Below are positions 26,103 through 36,157 of a stretch of DNA of 64,000 nucleotides, in pieces; the stretch's first letter is position 1; every line of letters begins with the position of its first letter. Made by a program: the position numbers and the translations under genes. Source of the stretch: Rhodohalobacter sp. 614A. GTDB taxonomy: Bacteria; Bacteroidota; Rhodothermia; Balneolales; Balneolaceae. Under the pieces are notes generated by a model. It searched no databases. It saw only the letters and a list, made by a program, of their open reading frames with translations, and was not told where the DNA came from. The stretch covers positions 186,001 to 250,000 of the forward strand of contig NZ_JAKEDS010000002.1 of NCBI RefSeq assembly GCF_021462415.1, given 5' to 3'.

Positions 26103-26190
26103 TACCGAAGGCCGGGCTCGAACCGGCACTCGCATTGTAATGCGAATTGGATTTTAAGTCCAACGCGTCTACCAATTCCGCCACTTCGGC
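26103..26190 (-). tRNA. tRNA-Leu (anticodon TAA)
   Basis: On the minus strand the sequence folds as an 88-nt class II tRNA. The acceptor is GCCGAAG/CTTCGGT, the D-arm contains AATTGGTAGACGCG, the anticodon stem-loop is TTGGA-CTTAAAA-TCCAA (anticodon TAA), there is a long variable arm (TTCGCATTACAATGCGA), and the T-arm is GCCGG-TTCGAGC-CCGGC. The CCA end is not fully encoded. Anticodon TAA with a long variable arm identifies leucine. Confidence 0.95.
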
Positions 26191-26292
26191 ACATCATTTC
26201 AAGACCTGAAATATAAGGGTAGACCTGGTTCTTCTACAAGAAGGAATTTAGAATATTTTGACGTGCCAAAAGTATTGGAACTGACCTCGAAT

Positions 26293-27636
26293 TTAACCCT
26301 CTCGATTTCTGGCCAGCAAATAAACAGGTACACCAACTGCAAGAATAGCTACTCCCACAAGCGCACCGGATCCGGTGAAGGCAAGGCTGGAATAGAGCAT
26401 GTATCCACAGGCAATGAGGAAAAGAATAGGCGTTAGAGGGTATAAAGGAACCCGAAACGGAAGTTCTTTTTTTCCCTGCCGAAAACGAAAGATGAAGAGT
26501 GTAGCTGTCGTCAACAAAAGAAATAACCAGAAAACCGGAGCGGTATAATCGACCATAGTCGTCACAGCTTCCTGCGACCATGCGCCAAGTCCGACTAATA
26601 ATAGAGCAATCACTCCCTGTACAATGAGTGCATTGACCGGAGTATTATTTTTTGAGTTCCACTTCCCTAAAAAACTGAGCAAACTAAAGTCGCGTCCCAG
26701 TGCATAGTTAGTTCGGGCACCGGTAATAATTGTAGCATTTGCAGTTGAAAGAGCGGTAGCAACAACAATAAAAGTAACAATGATAGTCCCTTCAGGGCCA
26801 AATATTTGGTTGGCAAGGTCGGCTCCAACTGTTTCTGAGTTTTGAAGGGATTCTAATCCAAGTACACGGAGGTAGGCTGAGTTGATTAAAACGTAGATGA
26901 AAGTGATGATAAGTATACCAAAAAGAAGCACTTTCATCATGTTTCGCTTTACATCTTGTAATTCTCCTGAAAGATAAGCGGCTTCATTCCATCCGCCATA
27001 CGTCAATAATACAAAGATCATAGCCGCTCCCGCAGAACCTCCTGAAAATAAACTCCAACCTGAATTTGTATTTGATTCAGAAAGTTCTGGTAAAGATTCT
27101 GCTGATATCAGTCCGGACAATGAGAGTAAAATCATCATCACAATAATTAAACCTGTAAGCAGATTTTGAATCCGCCGTGAGGGTGTCGTTCCGAATAAAT
27201 TGAGGCCGGTGAGTATGATAATGGTTAAAGCTGCATATACAGCAGAACTGTGGGGGCCGATATCAAGAATCAGCGCTGCATAATCTCCCAAAATAAAAGC
27301 GATGAGAGCAAGCGAGCCTGTCTGGATGACCGTCATGCGTCCCCAAGTAAACAGGAATCCGATGGGTGGGCCAAATGCACGACTTAAAAAATGATATTCT
27401 CCACCGGCATCCGGTTTTGACGAGGCAAGTTCAGCATAGCAAAGAGCTCCCATCAGGGAAATAAATCCACCGGCTATCCAAAAAGATATGAATTGAAATT
27501 CGTTGGCTGAATTACTTGCCACAATGGGAGGAAGCCGGAAAATTCCAATTCCAACCACAATACCGACCATGACGGCAATGGAGCTGAGTGTTGTGAATCC
27601 CTGAATGGGTGTATTTTCCTGTAATGACGCTTTCAT
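26293..27636 (-). CDS. APC-superfamily amino-acid permease
   Basis: 447 residues with about 12 hydrophobic spans. The N-terminal helix has the broken glycine motif VGIVVGIGIFRLP that binds the substrate alpha-amino and carboxyl groups in APC transporters. GGEYHFLSRAFG and YGGWNEAAYLSGELQD are also typical of the LAT/YfnA-like group. The substrate is probably a neutral or cationic amino acid, but the sequence does not decide. The ATG overlaps the stop of the upstream methyltransferase-like gene by 4 nt (ATGA), so translation is coupled. Confidence 0.92.
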   Translation of the reverse strand: MKASLQENTPIQGFTTLSSIAVMVGIVVGIGIFRLPPIVASNSANEFQFISFWIAGGFISLMGALCYAELASSKPDAGGEYHFLSRAFGPPIGFLFTWGRMTVIQTGSLALIAFILGDYAALILDIGPHSSAVYAALTIIILTGLNLFGTTPSRRIQNLLTGLIIVMMILLSLSGLISAESLPELSESNTNSGWSLFSGGSAGAAMIFVLLTYGGWNEAAYLSGELQDVKRNMMKVLLFGILIITFIYVLINSAYLRVLGLESLQNSETVGADLANQIFGPEGTIIVTFIVVATALSTANATIITGARTNYALGRDFSLLSFLGKWNSKNNTPVNALIVQGVIALLLVGLGAWSQEAVTTMVDYTAPVFWLFLLLTTATLFIFRFRQGKKELPFRVPLYPLTPILFLIACGYMLYSSLAFTGSGALVGVAILAVGVPVYLLARNREG

Positions 27637-28442
27637 TGCTCATTCAGGGTTGTGGACCACTCTTCGATATGATGTGAATCACCTTGATGGATCTGGGCCG
27701 TACCTTCAATGGTATTATTTTCAACTCGTCCGTTGAAAATGTATCGGGTGTCATTTTCCTCATCCAGTGCAATGACATTGATACGTCTTCCAAGCAATGA
27801 AGCCTCTTCAGTTGTAATACCGCGATTTCCTATATACAATTGCACATTGATTTCCTGGAATTCCTGTTTTGCGGCCATAGTAAAGGACTCTCCGTTGGTT
27901 TCCCACTTCCAGTTTTCTCCAACTTTGGCGGGAATTACCCAAAAGTAAATATTCCTGTTGGCATATCGCTGGAAGTTATCAGGTTTCCAGTCGCCCATAT
28001 CAAAACTGTGAGATACTACCCGTGTTCCCGGGCGAAGATTTTCAAGAAGAGTGGGGCGTAATTTTCTATTTACGGAGGTCAATAAATACATGGTAACGAC
28101 AGAGGCTTTCCTGAAATCAGTTTCAAAAATATCTTCTTGCAGAAACATGATTCGATCTGAAACTCCTTCTGATTCGGCATTCTCCCGGGCTTCAAGAATC
28201 CGCTCGGGATTCAGATCTATTCCATGCCCGACGGCTCCGCGCTTGGCAGCGGCAATAACAATTCGTCCGTCGCCCGAACCAAGATCAATCACATAATCGC
28301 CGGTTCCCACATCGGCAAGGTCCAGCATTCTTTCCACCACATCACTCGGAGTGGGGACATAGGGCACATCCAAATCCTGGGCCTGGCTTTGAAAAACCAG
28401 CAATAATACGATTCCGGTCAAAAGTGAAGCGATTTTTAACAT
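27633..28442 (-). CDS. Exported SAM-dependent methyltransferase-like protein
   Basis: 269 residues from ATG 28442. The longer reading from 28529 is less likely because its first 29 residues precede a clear signal peptide (LKIASLLTGIVLLLVFQSQA). The domain has SAM motif I (VIDLGSGDGRIVIAAAKRG), followed by an acidic residue at motif II (GIDLNPERILEA) and a third motif (IMFLQEDIFETD). SAM is normally cytosolic, so an exported fold of this type is odd. The family is known in Bacteroidota-like genomes. It precedes an amino-acid permease with a 4-nt overlap. The target is unknown. A signal anchor facing the cytoplasm is an alternative. Confidence 0.75.
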   Translation of the reverse strand: MLKIASLLTGIVLLLVFQSQAQDLDVPYVPTPSDVVERMLDLADVGTGDYVIDLGSGDGRIVIAAAKRGAVGHGIDLNPERILEARENAESEGVSDRIMFLQEDIFETDFRKASVVTMYLLTSVNRKLRPTLLENLRPGTRVVSHSFDMGDWKPDNFQRYANRNIYFWVIPAKVGENWKWETNGESFTMAAKQEFQEINVQLYIGNRGITTEEASLLGRRINVIALDEENDTRYIFNGRVENNTIEGTAQIHQGDSHHIEEWSTTLNEQ

Positions 28443-28794
28443 GAATTGAGGGTTGTTACCGCTTGAGTCGATAAAGTTCGGTGAGAGTAGATATTTTGCG
28501 ACCGGAACTGATTTCTTTCTTGGTTTCATTGGGTCTCCATTTTTGGTTGAAGGTTCTTTTGAACCATCAAAGCCATTTGTGTGAATCCGTTAGGGATGAT
28601 GGATCAAAGCTGATTTTAAAGCAGAACTCATATCAATAATTTTTCAACACTATTATATCGGCAAAAGTTGTATCAAAATTTGTAATTAATCGTTAAAGCC
28701 GGTTATGGACTATGTTTACGTTTATGATTGAAGTTCTTAAAGATTTGATTGCAATTATATATGATCTTAATTCTAAATGACAGGACAACATTCG
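28443..28794. other. Divergent intergenic region
   Basis: This gap separates the exported methyltransferase-like gene (minus) from the DUF6265 gene (plus). It must contain both promoters. I see AT-rich tracts but no operator or RNA element I can support. Confidence 0.4.
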
Positions 28795-29256
28795 ATGGCA
28801 AAATATTTATTCAGCTTTTTGGTACTTCTATTTCTCGTTCAACCGGTTTTTGCTCAAGATTCAGATCGGGATTTATTAACCGAACTGGCATGGCTGCAGG
28901 GCAGATGGGAAAGAGTTACAGACAACACAAACCGCACGGCTTTTGAAGAGTGGGAAGTACAAAATCAGATTTTGGTTGGCAGAGGTGTAACGATTCAGGG
29001 AACGGATACCGTTTTCGTGGAGAAACTCTCTATTCTGATGAAAGATGATCAGCTCTACTACGTGGCGGATGTCAATCCGAACACAGAACCAACATTTTTT
29101 AAAATTACAGAGTATTCCGAAAAAGGATTTATTTCTGAAAATCCCGATCACGATTTTCCAAAAAAGATCGAGTATCGGCTTTCCGGGAATGGCCAGCTAA
29201 CAGCTACTATTTCTGGTGACGGCCAATCGATTCCATTTGTATTCAGAAAACAATAA
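28795..29256 (+). CDS. Exported DUF6265-family protein
   Basis: 153 residues from ATG 28795, which gives a signal peptide (KYLFSFLVLLFLVQPVFAQ). An ATG at 28777 would add six polar residues before it. The mature domain has AWLQGRWERVTDNTNRTAFE, a GRGVTIQGTDTVFVEK strand and a final ENPDHDFPKKIEYRL motif, which match the DUF6265 family. Family function is not known. It resembles small lipocalin-like folds. The gene stands alone, with no co-directed neighbour within 400 nt downstream. Confidence 0.8.
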   Translation: MAKYLFSFLVLLFLVQPVFAQDSDRDLLTELAWLQGRWERVTDNTNRTAFEEWEVQNQILVGRGVTIQGTDTVFVEKLSILMKDDQLYYVADVNPNTEPTFFKITEYSEKGFISENPDHDFPKKIEYRLSGNGQLTATISGDGQSIPFVFRKQ

Positions 29257-29342
29257 CACTCACTTTTTTACAATACGAAGCGAAAAACCGTGATCCTTTT
29301 GAGTTCTTTAGGATATGGAAGACTGATCTTTTATCCCACTAA

Positions 29343-29696
29343 TCAGAAGGTCTCTGATTCAGCTTCTTTTAAAGAGAAAATTTTCTCCATCGGAATCCAT
29401 TTTTGATCTTCAGCTGCAAAGGGTAGACGTTTTTGATAGGTGTCCATCAATGTTTCCCATTCCTGAACTTTTGGATTGTTACGATCTGCTTCTGCTTTTA
29501 CTTCGGGATCATAATCGTCTGTAGTTTCCATGATCATAAACAGCCGGTCGGCTACATGGTAAATTTGCATATCAATGATTTCTGCATCCGAAATGCTCTT
29601 CAAAATTTCCGGCCATACGTTTTGATGATGCTCAATATATTTTTGGATGAGTCCGGGATCGTTTTTTAAATCAAGAGCAAAACAGAATCTTTGCAT
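29343..29696 (-). CDS. L-rhamnose/L-fucose mutarotase (RhaM family)
   Basis: 117 residues, cytoplasmic. Family marks include MQRFCFALDLKNDPGLIQKY, a HHQNVWPEI histidine-rich turn, and YHVADRLFMIMET. The protein interconverts the alpha and beta anomers of 6-deoxy-L-sugars. As the last gene of the L-fucose operon it should feed beta-L-fucose to the dehydrogenase. It lies 72 nt after fucP. It is assigned to the rhamnose-mutarotase family, and the fucose preference is inferred from context. Confidence 0.88.
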   Translation of the reverse strand: MQRFCFALDLKNDPGLIQKYIEHHQNVWPEILKSISDAEIIDMQIYHVADRLFMIMETTDDYDPEVKAEADRNNPKVQEWETLMDTYQKRLPFAAEDQKWIPMEKIFSLKEAESETF

Positions 29697-29768
29697 AGCT
29701 GAAGGTTTGATGGGTTAAGTGAAAGAATTCAGGACAGTTTTAGCGTGAAAAACAAACAGTTGATGATA

Positions 29769-31028
29769 CTAAGTTATCGCAATTTTACGATTACTAAAAC
29801 CAAAGTAAGCAACTACCATAAAACAGATCACCGGCACAAAAAAGGAGAGGTGTATGCTTCCACTGATATCGGAAACCTGCCCCTGGATAGCCGTTAATAC
29901 AGCGCCGCCGAGAATCGCCATAATCAAACCGGAACCAGCAATTTTTCGGTCTTGCCCCAGTCCCTGTGAAGCCAGGCCGAAAATAGTAGGAAACATCAGG
30001 GACATGCATCCGGAAATTCCCACCAACGCAAGAACACCCACAAATCCTCCGATAAAAATCACAATCAATAGAAAGATGACGGCAACAAACGCACTAAAAA
30101 TGAGAAGGATGGACCCGCGAAATTTTTTGAGAAGCGCTGTGAAAGCGAATCGCATAATCGTAAATAAAACGAGTGCAGCCAGGTAATAGTTAGCTGCTCC
30201 GCTTTCATTCAGATCAAGTTCACCCATCACGTATCGAATCGTAAATGACCAAACTCCAATCTGTGCACCTACATAGAAAAATTGTGCAACCACTCCCCAT
30301 CGGTAATTTGGGTTGTTGAATAGTCTCTTGAGCGAAGAACCCAGATGAATACTTTCTCCCATTTCTGAAAATTTGGGCATTTTTACTATGGAAATGGTGA
30401 TCCAGATGACGGCCAAAAGCAACGCCACGCCGACGTAAGGTCCCATGACTGCAGAAAGTTCTTGTTGTTGAATAAGTTGGAGTTGTTCGGCGCTGAGTCC
30501 CGCTCGGGTAGTGGCATCTGCCGTATTCAGATTATTGAGGATAAAAAACTTGCTCAGCAGCACTCCGGAGATGGATCCGATTGGATTAAAAGATTGAGCC
30601 AGGTTTAGTCTCTGAACGCTGCTTTCGTCCGATCCCATTGCCAGGATATAGGGATTGGCCGTAGTCTCCAAAACCGATAAACCTCCTGCAAGAATAAAAA
30701 GTGCCGTGAGAAAATGACCGTAAACCATTGTTTGGCTGGCGGGATAAAACAAAAGAGCTCCCAGGATGAAAAACCCAAGACCGAGCAGAATACCGGCCTG
30801 GTAGGTAAATTTCCGAATAAAAATGGCCGCAGGAAGAGCAAGACAAAAATACGAACCATAAAAAGCCACCTGTATCCATGACGTTTGAAAATCGGTCATA
30901 CTCATGATTCTCTTAAATGCCGCAAGCAGCGTATCCGTCATATTGTTGGCCAGCCCCCACATAAAAAACATGCTGGTGACGAGAACAAAAGGAATCAGGC
31001 ATTTTTTTTCAATAACGGAAGAAGACAT
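29769..31028 (-). CDS. fucP: L-fucose:H+ symporter
   Basis: 419 residues, about 12 membrane spans, MFS superfamily of the FHS/FucP group. The N-terminal FFMWGLANNMTDTLLAAFKR contains the Asp that couples protons and sugar. Later marks are ETTANPYILAMGS and RLNLAQSFNPIGSISG, also typical of FucP and of related glucose/galactose transporters. It sits among L-fucose catabolic genes. It is slightly shorter than the E. coli protein (438 residues). Confidence 0.9.
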   Translation of the reverse strand: MSSSVIEKKCLIPFVLVTSMFFMWGLANNMTDTLLAAFKRIMSMTDFQTSWIQVAFYGSYFCLALPAAIFIRKFTYQAGILLGLGFFILGALLFYPASQTMVYGHFLTALFILAGGLSVLETTANPYILAMGSDESSVQRLNLAQSFNPIGSISGVLLSKFFILNNLNTADATTRAGLSAEQLQLIQQQELSAVMGPYVGVALLLAVIWITISIVKMPKFSEMGESIHLGSSLKRLFNNPNYRWGVVAQFFYVGAQIGVWSFTIRYVMGELDLNESGAANYYLAALVLFTIMRFAFTALLKKFRGSILLIFSAFVAVIFLLIVIFIGGFVGVLALVGISGCMSLMFPTIFGLASQGLGQDRKIAGSGLIMAILGGAVLTAIQGQVSDISGSIHLSFFVPVICFMVVAYFGFSNRKIAIT

Positions 31029-31098
31029 GGCTTTAGGTTTAAAAATCAGGTTAAAGTGATCTCGAATCGTTCATGTTTGGATTTTTGAATACGACAAT

Positions 31099-31884
31099 TC
31101 AACGATTATAAGCCCGGTCAAAATGAACATATCCGCCATCCACAAATAGCCATTGACCGGTTGTATGAGAACTCCGGCTGCTGAGTAAGAATACGGTAGC
31201 GGCTGCAATTTCCTCAGAGGTTGTCATTCGTTTTTCGAGGGGAATGCGATCTGTAATTTGAGCCAAGCTGCGTTCAGAATCATCAAAAGAGTTAATCCAT
31301 CGTTCATACTGGGGAGTCATGACTTCAGCAGGGACGACGGCATTCACCCGAATTCCGTATTGAGCTAATTCAACCGCCCATTCCCTTGTCAGAGCAAGCT
31401 GTGCTCCTTTGCTGGCGGCATACCCAGATGTACCTCCTTGGCCGGTTATGGCTGTTTTTGAGCTAATATTAACAATCGATCCTTTCGTTTTTTTGAGATG
31501 CGGAAGAGCATAATGTGCGAGATCATAGTAGTGCAACAGGTTAGTGATAACGGATTTTTTGAACGCTTCAGGACTGCCGGAATCCAACCCAACGCCATCG
31601 TTAACACCGGCGTTGTTTACGATTCCGTGTAAAGCTCCAAACGTATCTACCGTTTTTTGCACGGCTTCTTTACAGATCTCGGGATTCGGTAACTCAGCCA
31701 TGATATTCAGACATTTACCGCCTCCTTCTTTGATCTTTTTTTCAATATCGATACCGGCTTCTTTCGATCTGCCCAGAATTACGGGAATTGCGCCTTCCTT
31801 CACCAATTCCAAAACAATTCCTTCGCCAATTCCCTTGGCACCGCCGGTGACGATAAAAACCTTGTTTTTCAGGTGTAAATCCAT
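31099..31884 (-). CDS. SDR-family L-fucose dehydrogenase
   Basis: 261 residues. It has the Rossmann glycine motif VTGGAKGIGEG, the NNAGVND motif, catalytic Ser in NISSKTAITG and YxxxK in SGYAASKGAQLA. The gene starts 6 nt after the lactonase stop. It oxidises L-fucose to L-fucono-1,5-lactone with NAD(P)+, the first step of the non-phosphorylating route. The assignment as fucose dehydrogenase rather than another SDR comes from the complete pathway around it. Confidence 0.85.
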   Translation of the reverse strand: MDLHLKNKVFIVTGGAKGIGEGIVLELVKEGAIPVILGRSKEAGIDIEKKIKEGGGKCLNIMAELPNPEICKEAVQKTVDTFGALHGIVNNAGVNDGVGLDSGSPEAFKKSVITNLLHYYDLAHYALPHLKKTKGSIVNISSKTAITGQGGTSGYAASKGAQLALTREWAVELAQYGIRVNAVVPAEVMTPQYERWINSFDDSERSLAQITDRIPLEKRMTTSEEIAAATVFLLSSRSSHTTGQWLFVDGGYVHFDRAYNR

Positions 31885-31890
31885 AAAATG

Positions 31891-32718
31891 TTACATTAGT
31901 TGATAAAATTTTGCGGCTGAAATCCCCATAATATTGTCGTATTCAGCCGCGCTTAATCCGTCCAGAAAATCTTCAACAATTCCTATCACTTCATCATATT
32001 CACCGGCTAAAAGGCAAACCGGCCAATCAGAACCAATCATAAGTCGATCAGCTCCAAACAATTCAAGACATGTTTCTAAATATGGTGTGAATTCATTTTT
32101 TTTCCAATGATTCCAATCTGCTTCAGTCACCATTCCTGATAACTTCACATGAACATGGGGAAACCCGGCCAGTTTTTTCATGTGAGCGGCCCAATCATCA
32201 AACGAACTTTCTTTGATGGTTGGTTTGGCAATGTGATCAATCACGAAATTCATTTCGGGAACTCGTTCCACGAACTTTACAGTTTCATGAAGCTGGTTTT
32301 CAAAAATGAGGATATCGTAGCGAAATCGAGTCTGCTGAAGCGTTTCGATTCCGGCGATAAAGGAATCGTCAAGCATGGTTCCGGTCGGCTGTCCCTGGAG
32401 AATATGTCGGAATCCCTTTAGCTTGTCGTATTGGGAAAAGTGTTCTAGACGCTGGTTTAAATTGGGAGCTTTCAAATCAACCCAACCTACAACACCTTTG
32501 ATGAAATCATGTTTCTCTGCCAGATTTAACAGGAAGTATGTTTCCTCTTCGGATTGATCTGCCTGAACGGATATGCAACCATCAAATCCGGTTTTTTTGA
32601 GGACGGGTTCCAGATCTTCCGGCATAAAATCCCGCCGGATGACTTCCATGGAATCGTCAATCCACGCATCACGTACAGGATCAAATTTCCAGAAATGTTG
32701 GTGGGCGTCAATTTTCAT
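31891..32718 (-). CDS. Amidohydrolase-family L-fuconolactonase
   Basis: 275 residues of the COG3618 amidohydrolase group. The first metal motif is [10 protein letters not shown] near the N-terminus, and a late motif is [11 protein letters not shown] (the metal-ligand Asp). It opens L-fucono-1,4/1,5-lactone to L-fuconate. It lies between the fucosidase gene (11 nt overlap) and the fucose dehydrogenase gene. Members of this family also act on rhamnono-lactone and other lactones, so substrate is assigned by context. Confidence 0.88.
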   Translation of the reverse strand: MKIDAHQHFWKFDPVRDAWIDDSMEVIRRDFMPEDLEPVLKKTGFDGCISVQADQSEEETYFLLNLAEKHDFIKGVVGWVDLKAPNLNQRLEHFSQYDKLKGFRHILQGQPTGTMLDDSFIAGIETLQQTRFRYDILIFENQLHETVKFVERVPEMNFVIDHIAKPTIKESSFDDWAAHMKKLAGFPHVHVKLSGMVTEADWNHWKKNEFTPYLETCLELFGADRLMIGSDWPVCLLAGEYDEVIGIVEDFLDGLSAAEYDNIMGISAAKFYQLM

Positions 32719-35203
32719 CGGAATCGGCTGAAGTTAAAACATACGTTTGTCCAGCTTCTGTATTCAGATCGTATAAATAAACGTCCCGAAGATCCAAGCT
32801 TGCAATTTCAGCTTTCGGACTGATTATCGGTTCCTTGATTTCCGGCACGTCATAAAACGGGTTCGGATTTTCGCCAGATGCTTCTTCAAGCCCTTTTCCT
32901 TCCAAAGGAGTGTAGGAACGAATTCGGCTGTTGCCGCCAAGATCAGACTGAATCAAAACTCTTTTTGCAACTCCATTTTCCCATTCAATGTCTACTTCAA
33001 ATCCGCCGTTTGCCCTGAGCCCTTTTACGTACCCTTCACTCCAGGCTGTTGGTAGTGCCGGTAAAATATGAATAGCTTCGTCGTGGCTCTGCAGAAGCAT
33101 TTCAGCGATTCCTGCTGTGCATCCAAAGTTTCCGTCGATCTGGAAGGGGGGATGAGCATCAAATAAGTTAGGATAGGTGCCGCCCCGTTCCGAGCCGTCG
33201 GACTGACGAGACGGGCTGAGTTGATCCTGGATCAGTTTATAAGCGTGATCTCCGTCTAAGAATCGTGCCCAAAGATTCACCTTCCAGCCCATGGACCAGC
33301 CGGTGGAAACATCGCCGCGGTATAAAAGCGATTGACGGGCGGCTGCAAAAAGTTCCGGTGTTCGGTACGGAGAAATCTGGTTTGATGGATAAAGCCCGTA
33401 CAAATGAGAAACGTGTCGGTGATCATCTTCCGGATCATCCCAATCATAAATCCATTCCTGCAACTGTCCGTACTGGCCAATTTGCATGGGTGGCAGCTTG
33501 GATTTCATCTCTTCGAGTTCCTGAACGAACTCCTCATCCAGATTGAACAATTCGGCTGTTTTTTGGGTGATCGAGAATAAATCGAAAATCAGTTGATTGT
33601 CCATCGTAACTCCGGATGATATGGCCGCGCTTTTCTCGTCTTCATAATGATAGACATTTTCGGGAGATACGGAAGGTGTTACAACCATCCAGTCGCTGTC
33701 GGCAAATGGCTGCAATTCATCCAGGTAAAATTGCGATGATGATTTGAGAACCGGGTAAAACGATTCAATGAAGTCCGTATCGCCGGTAAAATTATAGTGT
33801 TGATAGATGTGCTGGTTATACCAGGCTCCGGCCATTGGCCACATACCCCAGGAAAAAGCGCCGTCAACGGGATCGGTTACCCTCCAAAGATCCGTGTTGT
33901 GATGAACCACCCAGCCATCTGCATTGTAGGTTTGACGCGCACTCTGCTGACCCGTTACCGAAAGGTCGTGAATCATGTCAAACAAGGGTTGATGCAATTC
34001 ACTCAAATTGGTAACCTCAGCCGGCCAGTAATTCATCTCCGCATTGATATTTTGCGTGTATTTACTGTCCCAAGGCGGCATCATATGATGATTCCAGATT
34101 CCCTGTAATGTTGGCGGCTGACCACCCGGCTGCGAAGAAGAGATCAACAAATATCTCCCGAATTGAAAGTAGAGCGCGGCTAACTGCGGATCATCTGATG
34201 TGGCAAAATCTTTAACCCGGATATCTGTCGTTTTTTGAGCGGCGTCTGTCTTTCCTAAATACAAATCCACACGATTGAAATAGGATTGATAGAACTCAAT
34301 GTGATCTTTCAGAAGATCCTCGTAGTCTTTTTGAAAAGCATTTTGAAGATGATTGGATGCCATTTGCTCCGGATCGCCGCTCAGATCATCATAGTTTTGG
34401 AAATTGGTTTCGATAGAGATAAAGAGTGTCAGGTCATCAGCATTCTGAACAGACAATGTGGAATCGCCAGCAGAAATTTCACCCCCATTTTGTACAGCAC
34501 GAATGGTTGTTTGAAACCTGACTTTGCCTTCTTTCCCCTCATGATCGCTGGTTCGTCCGGATATTTCCATATTATTTTCATGGATAGAAATCCGGTGCTC
34601 CTGCGGACTTTCAAAGGAGAGGACACTATTTATCCTGCCGGGTTGATCAGCGGTTATTTTCATGACAATCACATCATCCGTAAAAGAAGAAAAACCCTCT
34701 CTGTGATAGGTAACACCGTCAATTTTGTAGGATGATGTGGAAACGGCAGTTTCAAGATCAAGTGTTCGCGAGTAATCCGAATATGAATCATGACCGGGAA
34801 ATTCGATAAACAGATTCCCAACCGGTTGATACGGCATCCCGTCATTCATCGACTGAACATGTTCGTTTGCATATTCTTGTGCTTCCGCATACCTGCCTTC
34901 ATTCAGCAATTTTCTTATTTCGGGAATTGCATCAGCGGTCTCCGGATTAATATTATTGCCGGGTTCACCCGCCCAAACCGTTTCCTCGTTCAATTGCAAC
35001 TCCTCTCTGGCTGGATTTCCGAAAATCATGGCTCCCAATCGTCCGTTTCCAATTGGCAGAGCTTCAACCCAATCATTGGCCGGTTCATCATACCTGAGAG
35101 TCAGATCCTGTTCTTTTGGCTGGATTCCCTGCTCGGTTCGGTTGCATCCAGCCAGGAACAGAATCACAAAAAAGCATAATAGGACGGGAACTGTTCTTGT
35201 CAT
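32708..35203 (-). CDS. GH95 alpha-L-fucosidase, predicted lipoprotein
   Basis: 831 residues from ATG 35203. An ATG at 35368 would overlap the upstream hydrolase by 143 nt and hide the lipoprotein signal ([16 protein letters not shown]). The N-terminal domain starts [20 protein letters not shown]. Catalytic-region marks are [34 protein letters not shown] (general acid Glu) and [15 protein letters not shown] (Asp). GH95 enzymes cleave alpha-1,2-linked L-fucose with inversion. As a lipoprotein it probably faces the surface or periplasm and releases fucose for FucP. The 22-nt spacing from the upstream gene and the 11-nt overlap downstream show operon structure. Confidence 0.93.
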   Translation of the reverse strand: MTRTVPVLLCFFVILFLAGCNRTEQGIQPKEQDLTLRYDEPANDWVEALPIGNGRLGAMIFGNPAREELQLNEETVWAGEPGNNINPETADAIPEIRKLLNEGRYAEAQEYANEHVQSMNDGMPYQPVGNLFIEFPGHDSYSDYSRTLDLETAVSTSSYKIDGVTYHREGFSSFTDDVIVMKITADQPGRINSVLSFESPQEHRISIHENNMEISGRTSDHEGKEGKVRFQTTIRAVQNGGEISAGDSTLSVQNADDLTLFISIETNFQNYDDLSGDPEQMASNHLQNAFQKDYEDLLKDHIEFYQSYFNRVDLYLGKTDAAQKTTDIRVKDFATSDDPQLAALYFQFGRYLLISSSQPGGQPPTLQGIWNHHMMPPWDSKYTQNINAEMNYWPAEVTNLSELHQPLFDMIHDLSVTGQQSARQTYNADGWVVHHNTDLWRVTDPVDGAFSWGMWPMAGAWYNQHIYQHYNFTGDTDFIESFYPVLKSSSQFYLDELQPFADSDWMVVTPSVSPENVYHYEDEKSAAISSGVTMDNQLIFDLFSITQKTAELFNLDEEFVQELEEMKSKLPPMQIGQYGQLQEWIYDWDDPEDDHRHVSHLYGLYPSNQISPYRTPELFAAARQSLLYRGDVSTGWSMGWKVNLWARFLDGDHAYKLIQDQLSPSRQSDGSERGGTYPNLFDAHPPFQIDGNFGCTAGIAEMLLQSHDEAIHILPALPTAWSEGYVKGLRANGGFEVDIEWENGVAKRVLIQSDLGGNSRIRSYTPLEGKGLEEASGENPNPFYDVPEIKEPIISPKAEIASLDLRDVYLYDLNTEAGQTYVLTSADSDEN

Positions 35204-35225
35204 AAGACGGGTAATTTTTTGTGAT

Positions 35226-36074
35226 TTATTTCTTATAAGCGATGGCAGTTTGTTTGGCTGTTCCCAATCCGTCAATTCCCAGTTCCATAACATCGCCCGG
35301 TTTGAGATATCGCGGTGGTTTGAATCCAAGCCCGACACCTTCTGGTGTTCCTGTGGAAATGATATCACCCGGCATTAAACTCATGAATTGAGAGAGATAA
35401 CTTACTATATGAGGAATATTGAAGATGAAATCTTTCGTATTTCCATCCTGCAATTTTTCTCCATTCAGTTTAAGCCAGAGGCGCAGATTATGTGGATCAG
35501 CAACCTCGTCTTTCGTTACGAGATAGGGGCCCAAAGGCGCGAATGTATCGCAGCTTTTTCCTTTTACCCACTGACCTCCGCGTTCAAGCTGAAACTCGCG
35601 TTCGCTAACATCATTATGAACGGCGTATCCTGCAACGTAGTCCATCGCTTCCTCTTTCTCTACGTAGTTTGCCTGTTTGCCGATAACCAGGGCCAGCTCA
35701 ACTTCCCAGTCTGTTTTCGTACTGTTTTTGGGGATGATAACCGGATCAAACGGACCGCTAAGTGAAGAATTTGCTTTGAAGAAAATGATCGGTTCCTTCG
35801 GGATTGCAGCCCCGCTTTCTGCGGCGTGTTTACTGTAATTCAAACCAACACAAATAATCTTCCCAGGTTTGTGAATCGGCGCTCCAATTCGAACGTCATC
35901 ATCAACCCGAGAAGCTTTTTCAGGATCAAAATTCGATTCAAGTTTTTCAAGTCCGCCTTCTACGAAAAACTCTTGGTTATAATCGCTTACAAGATGGCTG
36001 ACATCATATTTTACTCCGTCAGCTTCAATGCCGGGTTTTTCGGCTCCCGGTTGGCCGTATCTGAATAATTTCAT
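35226..36074 (-). CDS. FAH-family hydrolase, probable 2,4-diketo-3-deoxy-L-fuconate hydrolase
   Basis: 282 residues. The fumarylacetoacetate hydrolase domain (about 65-280) has [30 protein letters not shown] and [13 protein letters not shown], with acidic metal ligands. [13 protein letters not shown]-type sequence ([19 protein letters not shown]) closes the active site. The enzyme would split 2,4-diketo-3-deoxy-L-fuconate to pyruvate and L-lactate, the last step of the pathway. It lies 83 nt downstream of the keto-deoxy-fuconate dehydrogenase. Other acylpyruvate substrates are possible from sequence alone. Confidence 0.88.
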   Translation of the reverse strand: MKLFRYGQPGAEKPGIEADGVKYDVSHLVSDYNQEFFVEGGLEKLESNFDPEKASRVDDDVRIGAPIHKPGKIICVGLNYSKHAAESGAAIPKEPIIFFKANSSLSGPFDPVIIPKNSTKTDWEVELALVIGKQANYVEKEEAMDYVAGYAVHNDVSEREFQLERGGQWVKGKSCDTFAPLGPYLVTKDEVADPHNLRLWLKLNGEKLQDGNTKDFIFNIPHIVSYLSQFMSLMPGDIISTGTPEGVGLGFKPPRYLKPGDVMELGIDGLGTAKQTAIAYKK

Positions 36075-36157
36075 CTTTATATTTGGTTTTTTTGAGGACG
36101 ACCAGCAGAATGAGACTTAACAATAAGCCTTTGTGTTCTCTGCAGTTGGTCCATTCA

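Noticed and set aside
26234-26581. A minus-strand frame overlapping the end of the APC permease gene
   Set aside because: It overlaps the permease on the same strand in another frame and has no family similarity.
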